A DNA stretch of 64,000 bases from Vigna angularis. Its lineage: Eukaryota; Streptophyta; Magnoliopsida; Fabales; Fabaceae. A program made the translations under genes and the position numbers. This document shows, piece after piece, positions 22,104 through 33,415 of the stretch. Position 1 is the stretch's first letter. Each line of letters starts with the position of its first letter. The DNA lies in the NCBI RefSeq assembly GCF_016808095.1, contig NC_068974.1, positions 23,606,825 through 23,670,824 of the forward strand. Direction: 5' to 3'. The notes beneath the pieces are model-generated. The model did not search any database. It saw only the letters and a program-made list of their open reading frames with translations, and had not been told where the DNA came from.

Positions 22104-22456
22104 TTAAGCCCTAGATAGGCTCACCTCCTCAATAGACAACCTTGCTTCTTTGCTCCTATTTGCATCTTCAACATCTTGCTTCAAAATCAATGGTTTAACC
22201 GTATCTTTTCCAACCAGTTTTGCTTGTGGTGACATCTTTTTAGCATTTTTGTAATCTGAAGTACAGGCTGAAGAACTCTGGTTAGACAAATTTTACATCT
22301 TAGTGGAACTTCAGCATCAATATTTTCATTATCTTTGAAACCATTTGGGGCTGAATTTTCAGAAGGAATAATTTGTAAGCATTTAACAAGAAAATCAGAA
22401 GGAACATTAGCATCATTGTTACCTTTCCTAGCATTTGAACCGATTAATCGGTACAT
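22104..22456 (-). pseudogene. Unrecognised host gene, 5' coding part, frameshifted
   Basis: On the minus strand an ATG at 22454-22456 opens MYRLIGSNARKGNNDANVPS and continues to RCKICL at about 22290. There a one-base shift is needed to continue in the frame QSSSACTSDYKNAKKMSPQA, which ends at a TAG near 22104. Codon use and the upstream AAACCCTAA and CT-rich leader look like a true plant gene. The sequence at 22470-22800 contains a plausible 5' UTR with a TTTGCAG acceptor-like site. The domain is unknown to me. The retrotransposon copia-A begins 443 bp upstream of the ATG. It may be only the first exon of a larger gene, in which case the apparent shift could be an unrecognised intron edge. 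Confidence 0.4.
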
Positions 22457-22898
22457 TTAAGGTTTCCTCAACCGATTAGGGTTCTCCCTTCGCACCTTGG
22501 GTTTTCTACTTCCCTGTTTCTTTCAGCTGCGAATCAACGTCAAGGATACCTTGAGGAGTTCAAATCGCTCAAGTTTCGTCTTTTCCTCAGAGCGTCGTCT
22601 ATCACCCACCAACCTTTGGGACGTCGCGAACTAGGTGGCTATAAGGAGAAAACCAACTTCAACTGCAAAAGAAAGAACATGAAGCTTGTGTTTGTGTGTG
22701 CCTGTGTGCCTGCAACCATGCAATCAAAGTTTGAAAGCAAAACAACCAAACTGAAGTGAGATCGAAACAAATAATAAGATATTATGCACCCACCTTCGCG
22801 AAGAGGCTGGTTGTGTGTCTATGTGTGATCTGAGAATAGAGAGAGGAAGAAGAGAGCCAGAGGGAGAGGAAAGCGCGAGAATGTTTGGACGAAGGCTG

Positions 22899-23191
22899 TG
22901 TTAGGAGTATAACTTAATCCTCCAGCTATTACATTTCAAAATTTAGTTTTTTCGGTTAATTCTCTTATAGTTTAATCTCCACCTGATGTGTATAAATACA
23001 TCACATACTCCAGTGTAAAAAACGACGCTTGTTAACACATTCCAATACAATTTACTTTCAATTTTTACTGTTGAGCTTTTCTTTTGCTTACGTCGCTGGG
23101 TCACCTCGTGCTCGCGTTCACACCGTTCGATCTTCATCGCTTGGTCACGGGTCGCTACTCGTTCAACCATCTTTCTCTTGCTTTCCTAACA
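22899..23191 (+). repeat. Copia-A 5' LTR
   Basis: 293 bp, TGTTAGG...CTAACA. A TATA box (TATAAATACATCAC) lies near 22992. It matches 53522-53813 with few differences. Confidence 0.92.
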
Positions 23192-23192
23192 A

Positions 23193-23206
23193 TGGTATCC
23201 AGAGCG
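23193..23206 (+). promoter_or_regulatory. Copia-A primer-binding site (initiator Met-tRNA)
   Basis: TGGTATCCAGAGCG lies 1 bp after the LTR. The usual plant copia site is TGGTATCAGAGC, so this copy has one extra C. Confidence 0.8.
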
Positions 23207-23338
23207 CCAGGTTTCAAGGAGGACTTGTGTTGCTTACTTCTGGAATCACGCCAATACTGGGGTGGCTGGTCAAAGTGATTCAAGCAACAAGAAGGCAGAC
23301 AAGAATTCGGTTCTTGAGCGAGGACAAGAGATTAAGGT

Positions 23339-24296
23339 ATGGCTGATATCCCTACAACAAGTTTTTCTGTTCTTATAGACAAAAACTGGAGGGTCTTGTT
23401 TCGGTTTCAAGATGTCATGGACGTTGTTGAAGAAAAGGGATACAAACCTCATGATGGTGACTCAGAGAAGCAAAAGGCAGCGTTTAGGAAGAAGGACAAT
23501 AAAACACTGTTCATCATCCATCAATGTGTGGCTGACATGCACTTTGAAAAAATTCAAAATGTTGGAACGGCGAGAGAAGCCTGGAACATATTGGTGCGAT
23601 GCCATGCTGGTGGTGAAAAGATCAAGAAGGTGAAACTTCAGATGCTGAGAAGGCAGTATGAACTAATGCAAATGGACGACAATGATAAGGTAAGTGAATA
23701 TTTCAATAAGATTTTGTCAATTATTAACCAAATGAAAGATTATGGTGAAGCTATCAGTGATCTCATGATAATTGAGAAAATTATGAGATCGCTGCCTCAA
23801 AGATTTGATTACATTGTCGTGGCAATTGAAGAGTCTAGAGATCAAGAAAAACTGAAGACTGGGGAACTTCAAAGTTCTTTGGAAGCACATGAAATGAGGA
23901 TACTGGATGGAAACCCCGTCAGGAATGATGATCAAGCATTGAAGGCGCATCATTCCAGAAATGAAGGTAAATCAACAAAAAGGGAAGTGGAAGAATAATC
24001 ACAATGCCAATGACCAAGATGAGAAGTCTGATTCAGTGGAAGAAAAGGGCTGATTTACGAAAAAGAAAGACAAGAAGAATATTGAATGTTTTAATTATCA
24101 CAAACTGGGACATTACTCATATGAATGTTTTTCTAGCAAAGGAAAGCAAAAGAAAAAGTTTCAGAATAAAGAGGCACATCTATCCCAGGAAGACTCAAAC
24201 TCAAAGCCATTAACGTTAATGGTAACAACCACTACAAAATCCGGACAGTCTCAAGTTAAATCTTGGTACCTTGATTCTCCTTGTTCTAATCATATG
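23339..24296 (+). pseudogene. Copia-A gag, zinc knuckle and start of protease
   Basis: ATG at 23339. A 219-residue ORF of UBN2 type carries WNILVRCHAGGEKIKKVKLQ, YFNKILSIINQMKDYGE and IMRSLPQRFDYIVVAIEESR. It stops at 23998, where a frameshift is needed to reach the knuckle. The knuckle reads CFNYHKLGHYSYEC, with Tyr for the second Cys, and an in-frame TGA lies just before it. The protease start SWYLDSPCSNHM has Pro where the catalytic D-S/T-G motif needs Gly. It is then cut by a copia LTR at 24297. These are multiple independent disabling changes. Confidence 0.88.
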
Positions 24297-25682
24297 TGTT
24301 GAGATTGTTGATAGGGGGCACCGGTTTAGCTAAACCTACAATCTCAGAGCTTCTGATTTTTTATGATGACAACATAAGTAATAACACATGTATTGTTTAT
24401 GTGTTACATGTTCTATTGCTTACATGCTATTTGTTTTAATCAATGTGTAAATCTGTTTAAAGCATTGAGAACATGATTGTGTTGATACATTGCATTTCAC
24501 TATGCTAGATAATTGATTTTATTGGTGAATGCATGTCTAATGTTTTAAAGAAGGAAAACCACAAACACTTATGTTGGACTTTTAATTGTGTGGCAAAACA
24601 ACAATTTTAAGTCGACTTCATTATGAAGTGAGTCGATTAAAACTCGTGGCTTTGCACAAACCATTTTCAAAGTGTGCTGTGAGATTATCAAAGTGAAAGT
24701 TTTTCAAAACTTTGTTTAACTGTCTTACATAGTCGATTACATGCAACGTGCATTCGACTAAGTTTGTTATAGTTTTGAAATTTTGGTAATGCTTGTATTA
24801 AATGTTACAACAATTATATTTTTAATATATTGACCAAGCATTAAATGAGATTCGACTGCATTAATTGTACATTCAATTAACTGCATTGATGTTTGCTAAC
24901 TGTTATAACAGAATTTTTATACTCGACTGCATTAGTAGCTTAGTCGATTAAAATGAGTCAGAATTGTGTTTATCTATAAATTGACACAAACTTGATTTCT
25001 GTAAGAACTTTTGTGAATCTAACAGTTTGTGATATCTTTTGTAGAAAGTGCATACTTACAGAAAGAGAGAAAGAGCTCCAAGAAACAAGAAGTGACTATG
25101 GTGATCATCTCCTTGTGGATTCTTGAAGAGCAAGTTAACTACACTCACAAAGGCTGATCATATCTACACATTGGGTGTAACTGAGAGATCAGAGGCTACA
25201 ATCTTGTAAAGATTGGATTTAGGTTCCCTGTTGTGATTACAGGAAGAAGAGCGTGCTGCGTTCTTGACTTTGAGGGTGGCTTAAAGGATGTAGACTACAG
25301 GAAAGGGGATTCTTGCTGCTAGTTTGTTTGTATATGCCTATATTTTGATTAGAGTGTTAGAGAGGTGTTTTATATTTTTGACGTGAGATCGCTATAAAAA
25401 CCTTGATCATTATAGTGCATTGGCTTCTTGTGGTTGGAAGGACACTAGATGTAGGCTTGGCTGAACCAGTATAAAAACTCGACGTTTGATCTTTCTATCC
25501 CTGCACTCTTTTATTCAGTTGACTTCATATTGTACTAAATCGATTTAATTTCCGCTGCATAAACAAATATTTTTCCTTGCGTTTCAAGAAAGCTTTTAAA
25601 GGCATCCACTTTGGGAAAAAGATTTAGAGAAAACATTGTTTTTACATTTCACCAATTCACCCCCCTCTTGGTGTGAGAATGA
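24297..25682 (+). repeat. SIRE-like copia LTR (solo, 3' end lost) inside copia-A
   Basis: It starts TGTTGAGATTGTTGATAGGGG and follows the reverse complement of 26137-27446 throughout. Shared parts include TCGATT/AGTCGA words and the ending TTCACCCCCCTCTTGGTGTG. The final 20-30 bp of the family (ending ATTCTATTTTAACA) are missing and replaced by a short duplication of neighbouring copia-A sequence (GAATGACTAATAAA twice). No target duplication was found, so the insertion edge was reworked after entry. Confidence 0.8.
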
Positions 25683-26136
25683 CTAATAAAGAATGACTAA
25701 TAAACCTTGATGAAACAAGGAACAATAAAGTGAAGTTTGCAGATGATAGTGCTCTGAAGGTTGAAGGAGTGGGAGATATGATCATCAAACGGAAGAATGG
25801 ATCACATGCTATCATCGCCAACGTGCTGTTGGTCCCAGCCATGAAGTGCAACCTACTCAGTATTGGTCAATTGGTAGAGAAAGGGTACACAGTGATCATG
25901 AAGAATCATGACCGAGTTGAATTGTTCGAAAGCAACAAAAAGTTGATCTTGACAAGCAAGATCTCAAAGAACCGAATGTTCCAAGTCAACCTGGATGTAG
26001 TACAGAATCTGCGATGATTGGCTACTGTGAAGGATGAAGAAAGCTGGAAGTGGCATCTGGGATTCGGTCACCTGAACTTTAAGGATCTTCAACAACTTGG
26101 GGAGAAGGCCTTAGTGACAAGTATGCTGAACATTTA
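25683..26136 (+). pseudogene. Copia-A protease end and pre-integrase zinc region
   Basis: This continues the copia-A frame on the far side of the inserted LTR: LDETRNNKVKFADDSALKVE, GVGDMIIKRKNGSHAIIANV, LLVPAMKCNLLSIGQLVEKG. After a stop near 26015 it gives WKWHLGFGHLNFKDLQQLGE of the GAG-pre-integrase domain, with HxxxH partly kept. It is cut at 26136 by copia-B. The coding sense resumes at about 50947 with PDNAYEYCLIGKQ, the last zinc-binding part, although the normal second Cys is altered. Confidence 0.85.
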
Positions 26137-27446
26137 TGTTAAAATAGAATGGCTCAATTTCTTAAACCAAGAAGGGGGAGGGGGGTGAATTGATGAAGTA
26201 TAAAATTTAAAACTTTCAAAATCTTTTTCACTAAAAGAGATGCCTTTATACATTTCTTGAAACGCAAGTTAAAAGATTTTCAATGCAGCGAAAATTTAAT
26301 CGAATGCGTGTAAAGTATAATCGATTGAATGTAACAGAGTAGGGATAAGAAAGATCAAACACTGAGTTTTTATACTGGTTCGGCCAAGCCTACATCCAGT
26401 GTCCTTCCAACCATAGGAAGCCAATGCATTATAATGATCAAAGTTTTTACAACAAGGTTTTTATAGAGACCTCATATAAAAAATATAAAACACCTCTCTA
26501 ACCCTCTAATCAAAATATAGGCAGTACACAAATAGACTAGCAGCAAGAATCCCCTTTCTTGCAGTACAACCCCTATGAGGCTCCCTCAAAGTCAAGAACG
26601 CAGCACGTCCTTCTTCCTATACTCACAACAGGGAACTCAACCCAATCTTCAACAGATTGTAGAACTTGATCTTACAGTAGACACCCAAATGTGCAGATAG
26701 ATCATACTTTGAAAACTCAGCAATTCTTGCTCTTCAAGAAATCACAATTAGTTGATCACCACAATCAAACTAGTTTCTTGAAGCTTTTTCTCCTTTTGTA
26801 AACTTTTTACTTTTCTGCAAAAGAATATGAAAATGCTAGAATCACAAAAAGTTTATACAGAAATCAAATTTGCGTCAATATATAGATGAACTCGTATCAG
26901 ACGCAACATAAACGACTTTGCTATTAATGCAGTTGAATACACCGATTCAGTTATAACAGATAGTAGTAGTCAAAGCAATTAATTGAATTCACAATTAATG
27001 CAGTCGAATAGCATTTAATGCTTGGTCAACACATTTTAAAATATAACTGTTGTAAAAGTTATATCAAGCATTAACAGATTTCAAAAGAGTAACAAACTTA
27101 ATCGAATACATATCGCATGCAATCGATTCACCCCATAATGTAATCGATTTCAAACTGTTGTTTTGCCGCACATTCAAAGTTCAACATTAGTGCTTGTGGT
27201 TTTTCCATCCAAAAACATGTGTCATGCATTCATGTATAAAATCACATATATAACACAGTGAAATGCAATGAACAACACAGCGACAACACAATCATGTTCT
27301 CATATACGCATATGACATGTAAGCATAGAACATGTAACACATAAAGCAAGTGTTATTAATTATGTGTTGTCATCATCAAAAACTCAGATATTACTGAGAT
27401 TGTGGGTTCAGCTAAATCAGTGCTCCCCCTATCAACAATTTCAACA
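26137..27446 (-). repeat. Copia-B 3' LTR
   Basis: 1310 bp. In element sense it begins TGTTGAAATTGTTGATAGGG and ends CATTCTATTTTAACA. It contains scattered TCGATT/AATCGA words and a TATA-like region near 26880. The second copy is the split LTR at 35165-35706 plus 49791-50946. Confidence 0.88.
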
Positions 27447-27448
27447 AT

Positions 27449-28711
27449 TGATAATAGTTGAAAATTTTTTATTTTTATACTTAATTTTGATCTTAAAGAC
27501 AACCTTTATGACTTAGAAAATAGCTTGGAATCATGTCTTTGTTTAAGTTTTGGAAATAAGAGAGTTGGATAGGTTTTATGCTTGGTTTCCTTGTTTTTAC
27601 AGGTTTTAAGATGAATTGAGTGAAAGAAGTGAAGTAGCTAGAGGTTGGATTCAGAAAAGGAAGCAAAAGTGCATAAAAGAACAGACGCAAGTACCACTCA
27701 GCGGCATTTACCGTTGAGCAGCACTTTGAAAGACCCGCAGTCACCGCTGAGGGGAAAAACTACAATTGAGCATCAATCTGAAGTACCGCACTTACCGCTG
27801 GGTGCCATTTTTATGGGCCTTGGGCCACTTTTCTGTAATTTTTAGAAAGCTATATAAGGTTTTAGTCGAGCTAGGGTTAGTATCTTTGGCTAGAACGAAG
27901 CAAAATCAGACTTTCTTCACCCCTTGGAGGAGGATTTTGGATCCTCAAGCTCTACTATTCAACTTCTAGGGTTCTATCTTTCATTCTTTCATTATTTTTC
28001 ATCTAGTTTCACCTTGATTATGGTGAACTAAACCTTCATTGTTGTTAGGGAACCATTGTAATCCTTTGAAACTCTCATATATTGAATTGGTTATTTAATT
28101 CATATGCTTTCTTTCATTAATTGTTAGGCTTTTTCTTCTATACTCTATGCATGCTTTGTTTAACTCATTCAATTGCATGATCATTAATTTTATTTGTATG
28201 GACACATATAGGTGAATCTAGACATGAAGAAATTCTCCCAAAAGTAGTATTACCTAGACATAGGAATATGATGGTTGATTGCCTTTAAGCTTCTGTGCGA
28301 ATGTAATGCATGAATAATTGTTAGGGAGACAAAACATTGTAAACTAGTGATTAGGAGTAGGCTTTCTTCACCAAGACATTGGGTTTAAGGTAATTTAGAA
28401 AGTGGCATTAACATTAATGAAGAAAGATGAATTCTTGAATACATGAGAGTGGATAGGATGAAGTGGTAAACCCCAACAACATAATCATTCATATTATTCA
28501 TCAATTGTTTTTGCATTGTTCAAGTCCATTGATCAAAAACTTGCATTCATGTTTATTTTTCATAGTTCAACAACAATATTTTCGGTTACAAGTCTAAGAT
28601 AAGCAACAAATCACATAACTGTTTAGGCTGTGAGTCCTTTAGAAAATGATATTTGGTCTTACCATTTATTATTACTTGATATGATTCGGTTACATTTGCC
28701 GAGGATTAACA
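27449..28711 (+). repeat. Athila-like solo LTR, short form, with target duplication
   Basis: It starts TGATAATAGTTGAAAA and ends GGATTAACA. It is flanked by ACAAT on both sides (27444-27448 and 28712-28716). Removing it restores the copia-B polypurine tract directly next to its 3' LTR, which confirms the insertion. A TATA box (CTATATAAGG) lies near 27850, with degenerate CCGCTGAGCGG words upstream. It lacks the roughly 60-bp 3' extension carried by the LTRs of elements 1 and 2. Confidence 0.88.
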
Positions 28712-28716
28712 ACAAT

Positions 28717-29791
28717 CTCCCCCTTTTTTTATGATGCACAACCATGATTAATAATCAACCATGTTGCACAACTCAATACAGATTATCAATCAATTACCAA
28801 CCAACATAATTCTCCCCCTTTGGGCATTAGCAAAAAAGGTAAGCACAATGGTATTGATATACAGATAATCAGGCATATAGAGATGCATCAGATAATCATA
28901 AAACAAGTAATGATGCTCCTCTTGTCAAAGATAGTCACATGAAATTAAAATATTCTCCCCCTTAAATGAAGACATGTGAAATATATCAATGATATGCAAT
29001 GCTCCCCCTATCATTATGCATATTTCATTCTCAAAATACAGATGCACAATGCAGTAATCAGAATATGTCTGAGCATTTATCAGCATGTAATAACATTGTA
29101 TCAGATTAGATATATCACAGTAATAACATAGTGATACTGATTCAATCAAACAACACATTTTAATCTCTTATTATCTTAGATATTTTATGCAGCAGATAAG
29201 CATAGAGATATCAGAATAAACAATCAACATCAAACAAAACAAGATTTAAAGATATCAGATATTCCACTTTTGGAATCTTTAAACTCCTGTTGATGTTTAA
29301 TCGATTTGATCTCAGTCAGAGTCGATTTCTTGTTGTGGCATATTCCAGATTATCCAGTTCCATCCAATTAGCAAGTGATATTCTTGCAAAACCTTTGCAA
29401 TTCTTTCCAGATAAAGCATTTTAGAATCAATGTTATACAGGAATTAATGTGTGAGTATGCAAATGTATGCAAGTAACAATAATCAATAATTCATTCGCAT
29501 ACAAGCACAGTGTAATCGATTTAATCAATTCAGTTTTGTTCCATTTACTGATGTCCTCTTTGAATTACAGATTTGATTAACACTGATTTCATTAATGTCA
29601 AACTTGAAATACAATCAGGTAAAGCCAAGACAGAGATGACATATATAAAGCCATCTATTACAGAAGAACACAAGACAATACAGTTAACACATTAAATAAA
29701 CTAAAACAATTAAAACAAACTAAAAGTTGTAATCACAGGACCCTTAATCTGTTTCAGATGACTCCACAATTTCATCAGTTGATTCTTCTAT
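28717..29791 (-). other. Copia-B 3' non-coding region
   Basis: This separates the env-like ORF from the 3' LTR. It contains the polypurine tract (minus sense AAAAAAAGGGGGAGAT). Further GGGGGAG-type words in the minus sense (CTCCCCC at about 28812, 28955 and 29003) look like extra polypurine tracts. No ORF with a recognisable domain was found. Confidence 0.65.
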
Positions 29792-30555
29792 TCATGTGGA
29801 GCTTTCCGCATAATTCTTGATAATTTCGTCCATTTTTTCATTCATTCTCATGAGTGATTTCTTCATCATTCTAGCTCTCTTGGAGACTTTCTCAAACTTA
29901 TTTACCACAAATTTTTCAAATTCAGACTTGGAAGATAGTAAGATCTGTTCACTATCAGAATCCGGTAATGCATCTTGATCATTGGTTGAATTTTGTACAT
30001 CACTAAATATCCATCCTAGAGCAGTTTTCTTTAATCCAATGCATGTTAGAGTTACTTTTCCAATTTGATTACTTCTGGAGCATGTGATCTTGGTTTCACC
30101 GGTAAGAGCAATTTTACTAAGAGACAAAATTTTGCTTATGAAGACACCATAGGGGAGATTACACCCGTTGTTGTTACCAACATCAATGATATGTTTCTTG
30201 AACACAGCTGTCGAGTTTGTTGGTATCTTGAACATTATTTCATTTAGCAGATATAGATCCTCTAATGTCAACTTATCATAATGAAACCTTCCGGGTAACA
30301 AAACCCAATCAGTGATGTATGCGATGATTTTATCTTCTTTATCCAGCCACCTATGTAGAAATCTTTTTTCTTTCTTGTACCTCCCTGGATACCTCATACA
30401 GTCTTTAAACATTTTTTTCTTCATAGTCCACCTATTTTGCAGATAGTCGGGTAGGTGTGACATGTGTCCTTCATCCTTGAGTCCAGTAACTTGTAACCAA
30501 GTATCATTGTTGATAACAATGTCTACCCCTTTTACGCGTGAGTGGATGTTGCCAT
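29792..30555 (-). pseudogene. Copia-B envelope-position ORF, C-terminal part
   Basis: Minus-strand frame that continues from 32729-33010 across an inserted solo LTR. It reads NNDTWLQVTGLKDEGHM, YNGNIHSRVKGVDIVI, FHYDKLTLEDLYLLNEIMFK, CNLPYGVFISKILSLSKIAL and TGETKITCSRSNQIGKVTLT. The LPYGVFISKIL block is typical of the extra ORF downstream of pol in SIRE-like elements, often named envelope-like. A coiled-coil-like tail ends NYAESST. No signal peptide or membrane helix is evident in what remains, so a membrane role is not supported here. It is broken by the insertion at 30556. Confidence 0.7.
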
Positions 30556-32728
30556 TGTAACATCCCAAATTTTCACGCTTGAAAATTCATAATTTATGTA
30601 TTGTAGCATTACATTTACGGTAACATCCCGTAATCTCACACTTAAAAATTCCTAGTTGATATATATCTATACATGTTTTAGGCTCAGATTTCAACTACAA
30701 AACTATAACTTGAGTTCTTCTATCCCTCTCTTCCTTGGCATTGAGTCATACGACATTCCTTCATCTGCTCCCATATAACGAATTATACGATCATTGCACA
30801 TACCCAAACACAAACACAAACAAGTAGGTGAGCTAACATGCAACCAATCATTTCTGAAACATGCATATTTACTTTGATGCACTTAACAAACCTCATATAA
30901 TAATTATGTCAGACATACTCATACCATCATACAATAATCACATCATAGATACTCGTCTATTACTTTGATACACTTGACAGACACTCCTTCTACAATACCC
31001 AATAGTAACTCCTTCCACAATACTCAATAGACACTTATCCCAACGATATGTTGATGAACGATCAACGGGAGGTTCCGCACTTGTGATGTCATTCTTAGTC
31101 CCCTCACTATATCCAAAACCGGCACATAGACTAGGACATCCTGCCCTCCATACTATTCACAAGGTTAGTCCCCTCACTATGTCCAAAACCGGCACATAGA
31201 CCAGGACCTCCCTCTCACCACATAATTTATCTTTCTCTACTTGAGACTGGATGATTATTAGAGTATCAGGATAACCTCCAACTTCATGACCCTCAACATC
31301 AACATATACACATACCATGGCATTACAGAATCTCTCCACGAGACTCTTACCATGCTCACATTCCTCAACTCATATTATACCATTACGAAATCTCCCCATA
31401 ATACTCATATCATGTTCAGAGGCATAAATTCAAATCCAATAAAATACAATCATAACAGAAATCGTACAAAATGAATATATCACAAAATAAATTAACAATA
31501 CTAAAATATCACCATAAATGGTCACCGGAGAAGAATCAAATGTTTGACGAATCAAACTCACTATAAACGCCAGTACATATGACTAGTCACAACTTACTGG
31601 ATTGGACCAGGACTGCTCTATGATCAGGGATGTACCAACTCCGGTTTTTAAGATTCCTCTATCTACCATCACAATTATAATTCATAATTTCGTATCTACC
31701 ACAATAACATGAATTCATTCCAACGAGACATATTGCACAATAGTTTAACAGTACTTAATCTATACAACAAGATTTAAGTTAAAAAGTTGTCGAGTAGACT
31801 TCCAGGAAAGAGAGGTGCGTCACAATGGACAACTTAAGTACCAAGTCTTTCCTTAGCCAAAGTGTTCCTCAACTAGTTTTTAACAAATTTCTTATTTACA
31901 GATTCAAAATAACAGCATATAATATTAACACAGAAATTCAACATAAATAAATATACAGTAAGCATTAACAATATTCACACAGAATTTCAAGACATGAATA
32001 GTAATAAAATAATACTAAATCATAATATAAAAGCTTAGAAAGGTTAGCTCCCCTACTTCTATTCCAGACTTCTCTTGCTCTGAATTTGTTTCCCCGAAAA
32101 CACTTCAGAACCTCTACTCTTATTGCAACAAAAATTTTCTCCCTAACTCTTTCTTCTCTATTTCTCAAGCTCTCACTTGATTCTTCTTCTCTTGGTGCAG
32201 AATACCCTTCCCTCCCATGGCTATTTATAGGTAAAAAAATTTACTATTCATTAATTTTTTTTAATATTATTTTATTATATTAATTTCTTAATCACCACTT
32301 ACTTAATGGATTCATAATGGACTCCTTAATAATGTCTTCAAATCTGATCCTAATTCCTTCCATGCTAAGGAATTCTTATCTTTTTTTTTTATACTTTTTA
32401 CTATTCACTATTCACTTTTTACTATTCCATTTTCTTAAAAAAAAAATCCTAAATAAGTTATCAAAATTTGAACCTCTCCTTCTAAATTACTATAATTTTA
32501 TATCCAAAATTTTCATTTTACTATCCATTAAAATTATTATTACTAATAAAATGCTAAAATCTACTATTATAAATATTTTTCACGAGTCTTACAAATTAAG
32601 CTACAAAAATTTCTTATTAATCTTTCCACATTTTATAAACTTATTATATTTTCCATTTACAAAGAAATTTATTACTACTAGTAATAAAATTATTACTATT
32701 AAGGTAAATATTTTTCATGGGTCTGACA
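30556..32728 (-). repeat. Gypsy solo LTR (2.17 kb) with target duplication GCCAT
   Basis: In plus reading it starts TGTAACATCCCAAATT and ends GGGTCTGACA. GCCAT flanks both ends (30551-30555 and 32729-32733). Removing it rejoins the env-like ORF of copia-B in frame. The block with CACAAGGTTAGTC and CTCTACTTGAGA near 31160-31260 has a counterpart at 60826-60930, so this LTR is related to the long LTR-like repeat at the window's right end. No coding ORF was found. Confidence 0.9.
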
Positions 32729-33010
32729 GCCATCAACTACTTTGATGTTGTTGTAAAATACTCCAACAAGTTTTGGATAACAGTCACCCTTCATCTGAAC
32801 GAAGGTAGATAGACCTTGATGCTCAAGGTCTTCTGGAAAAATGAATTCTTCATTTTTGAACAAAGGTAACTCAATTGATTTGTGTGGAGCAACATCTTTT
32901 ACATTTTTCCAACCCATGAACCTTTCTCTAGCAATGTTGTCACTAATCCACCCTGAAGGACTTGCCTTTCTTTCGGATGGAGGAACTTTCTTGGTACACG
33001 AAGATGAGGC
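32729..33010 (-). pseudogene. Copia-B envelope-position ORF, N-terminal part
   Basis: Minus-strand frame beginning near 33010: SERKASPSGWISDNIARERF, MGWKNVKDVAPHKSIELPLF, then EHQGLSTFVQMKGDCYPKLV and VVDG at the edge of the solo LTR. It then continues at 30555. Upstream it is preceded not by pol but by three copies of an 18-bp unit and a duplicated gag start. Confidence 0.65.
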
Positions 33011-33017
33011 GACCATT

Positions 33018-33072
33018 TGCAGAAATAGTGGAATGTGCAGAAATAGTGGAATGTGCAGAAATAGTGGAATGT
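33018..33072 (-). repeat. 18-bp unit in three tandem copies
   Basis: AGAAATAGTGGAATGTGC is repeated three times without change. On the minus strand it encodes LFLHIP repeats in one frame and SAHSTI repeats in another. It sits exactly at the join of the duplicated gag piece and the env-like ORF, so it may mark the rearrangement. Confidence 0.95.
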
Positions 33073-33079
33073 GCAGAGA

Positions 33080-33415
33080 CACTTTGATACAGATAAGGTT
33101 TGTATTGGGAAATCCTGAAAAAATCATCCATGGTTAGTGCAGAAGCAATAACATTTCTAGCCTTAACATCATATTGAGCTCTTCGGTTCTCATCTTGAGT
33201 CCACTCTGAAAAAAATTTCAAAACAACTTTTCCATTTAAAGCATGAGTGGGCTCATATGGACCGTTTAGAGTTGCATTCCAAACTCCTTTATCCACCGAT
33301 TCAAGAAAGATTTGCATCCTTATTTTCAAAAAAGCATAATCTTCTTCAGCAAATAGTGGTGGTCTATTTGTCGAAGCACCTTCACCAAAGGTCCGAGAAT
33401 TGAAAGCCTCTCTTG
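33080..33415 (-). pseudogene. Duplicated gag N-terminus in copia-B
   Basis: Minus-strand sequence encoding EAFNSRTFGEGASTNRPPLF, AEEDYAFLKIRMQIFLESVD, KGVWNATLNGPYEPTHALNG and TMDDFFRISQ. It is a near copy of 34770-35087. It lies downstream of the gag 3' end, where protease would be expected, and joins to the env-like region through the 18-bp triplication. Confidence 0.85.

Noticed and set aside
26132..26136. Target duplication for copia-B (ATTTA versus GTTTC at 50947)
   Set aside because: Only three of five bases agree; not counted as a duplication.
32317..32745. 142-codon ORF rich in Ile/Leu/Phe
   Set aside because: AT-rich sequence inside the 30556-32728 solo LTR, crossing its border.
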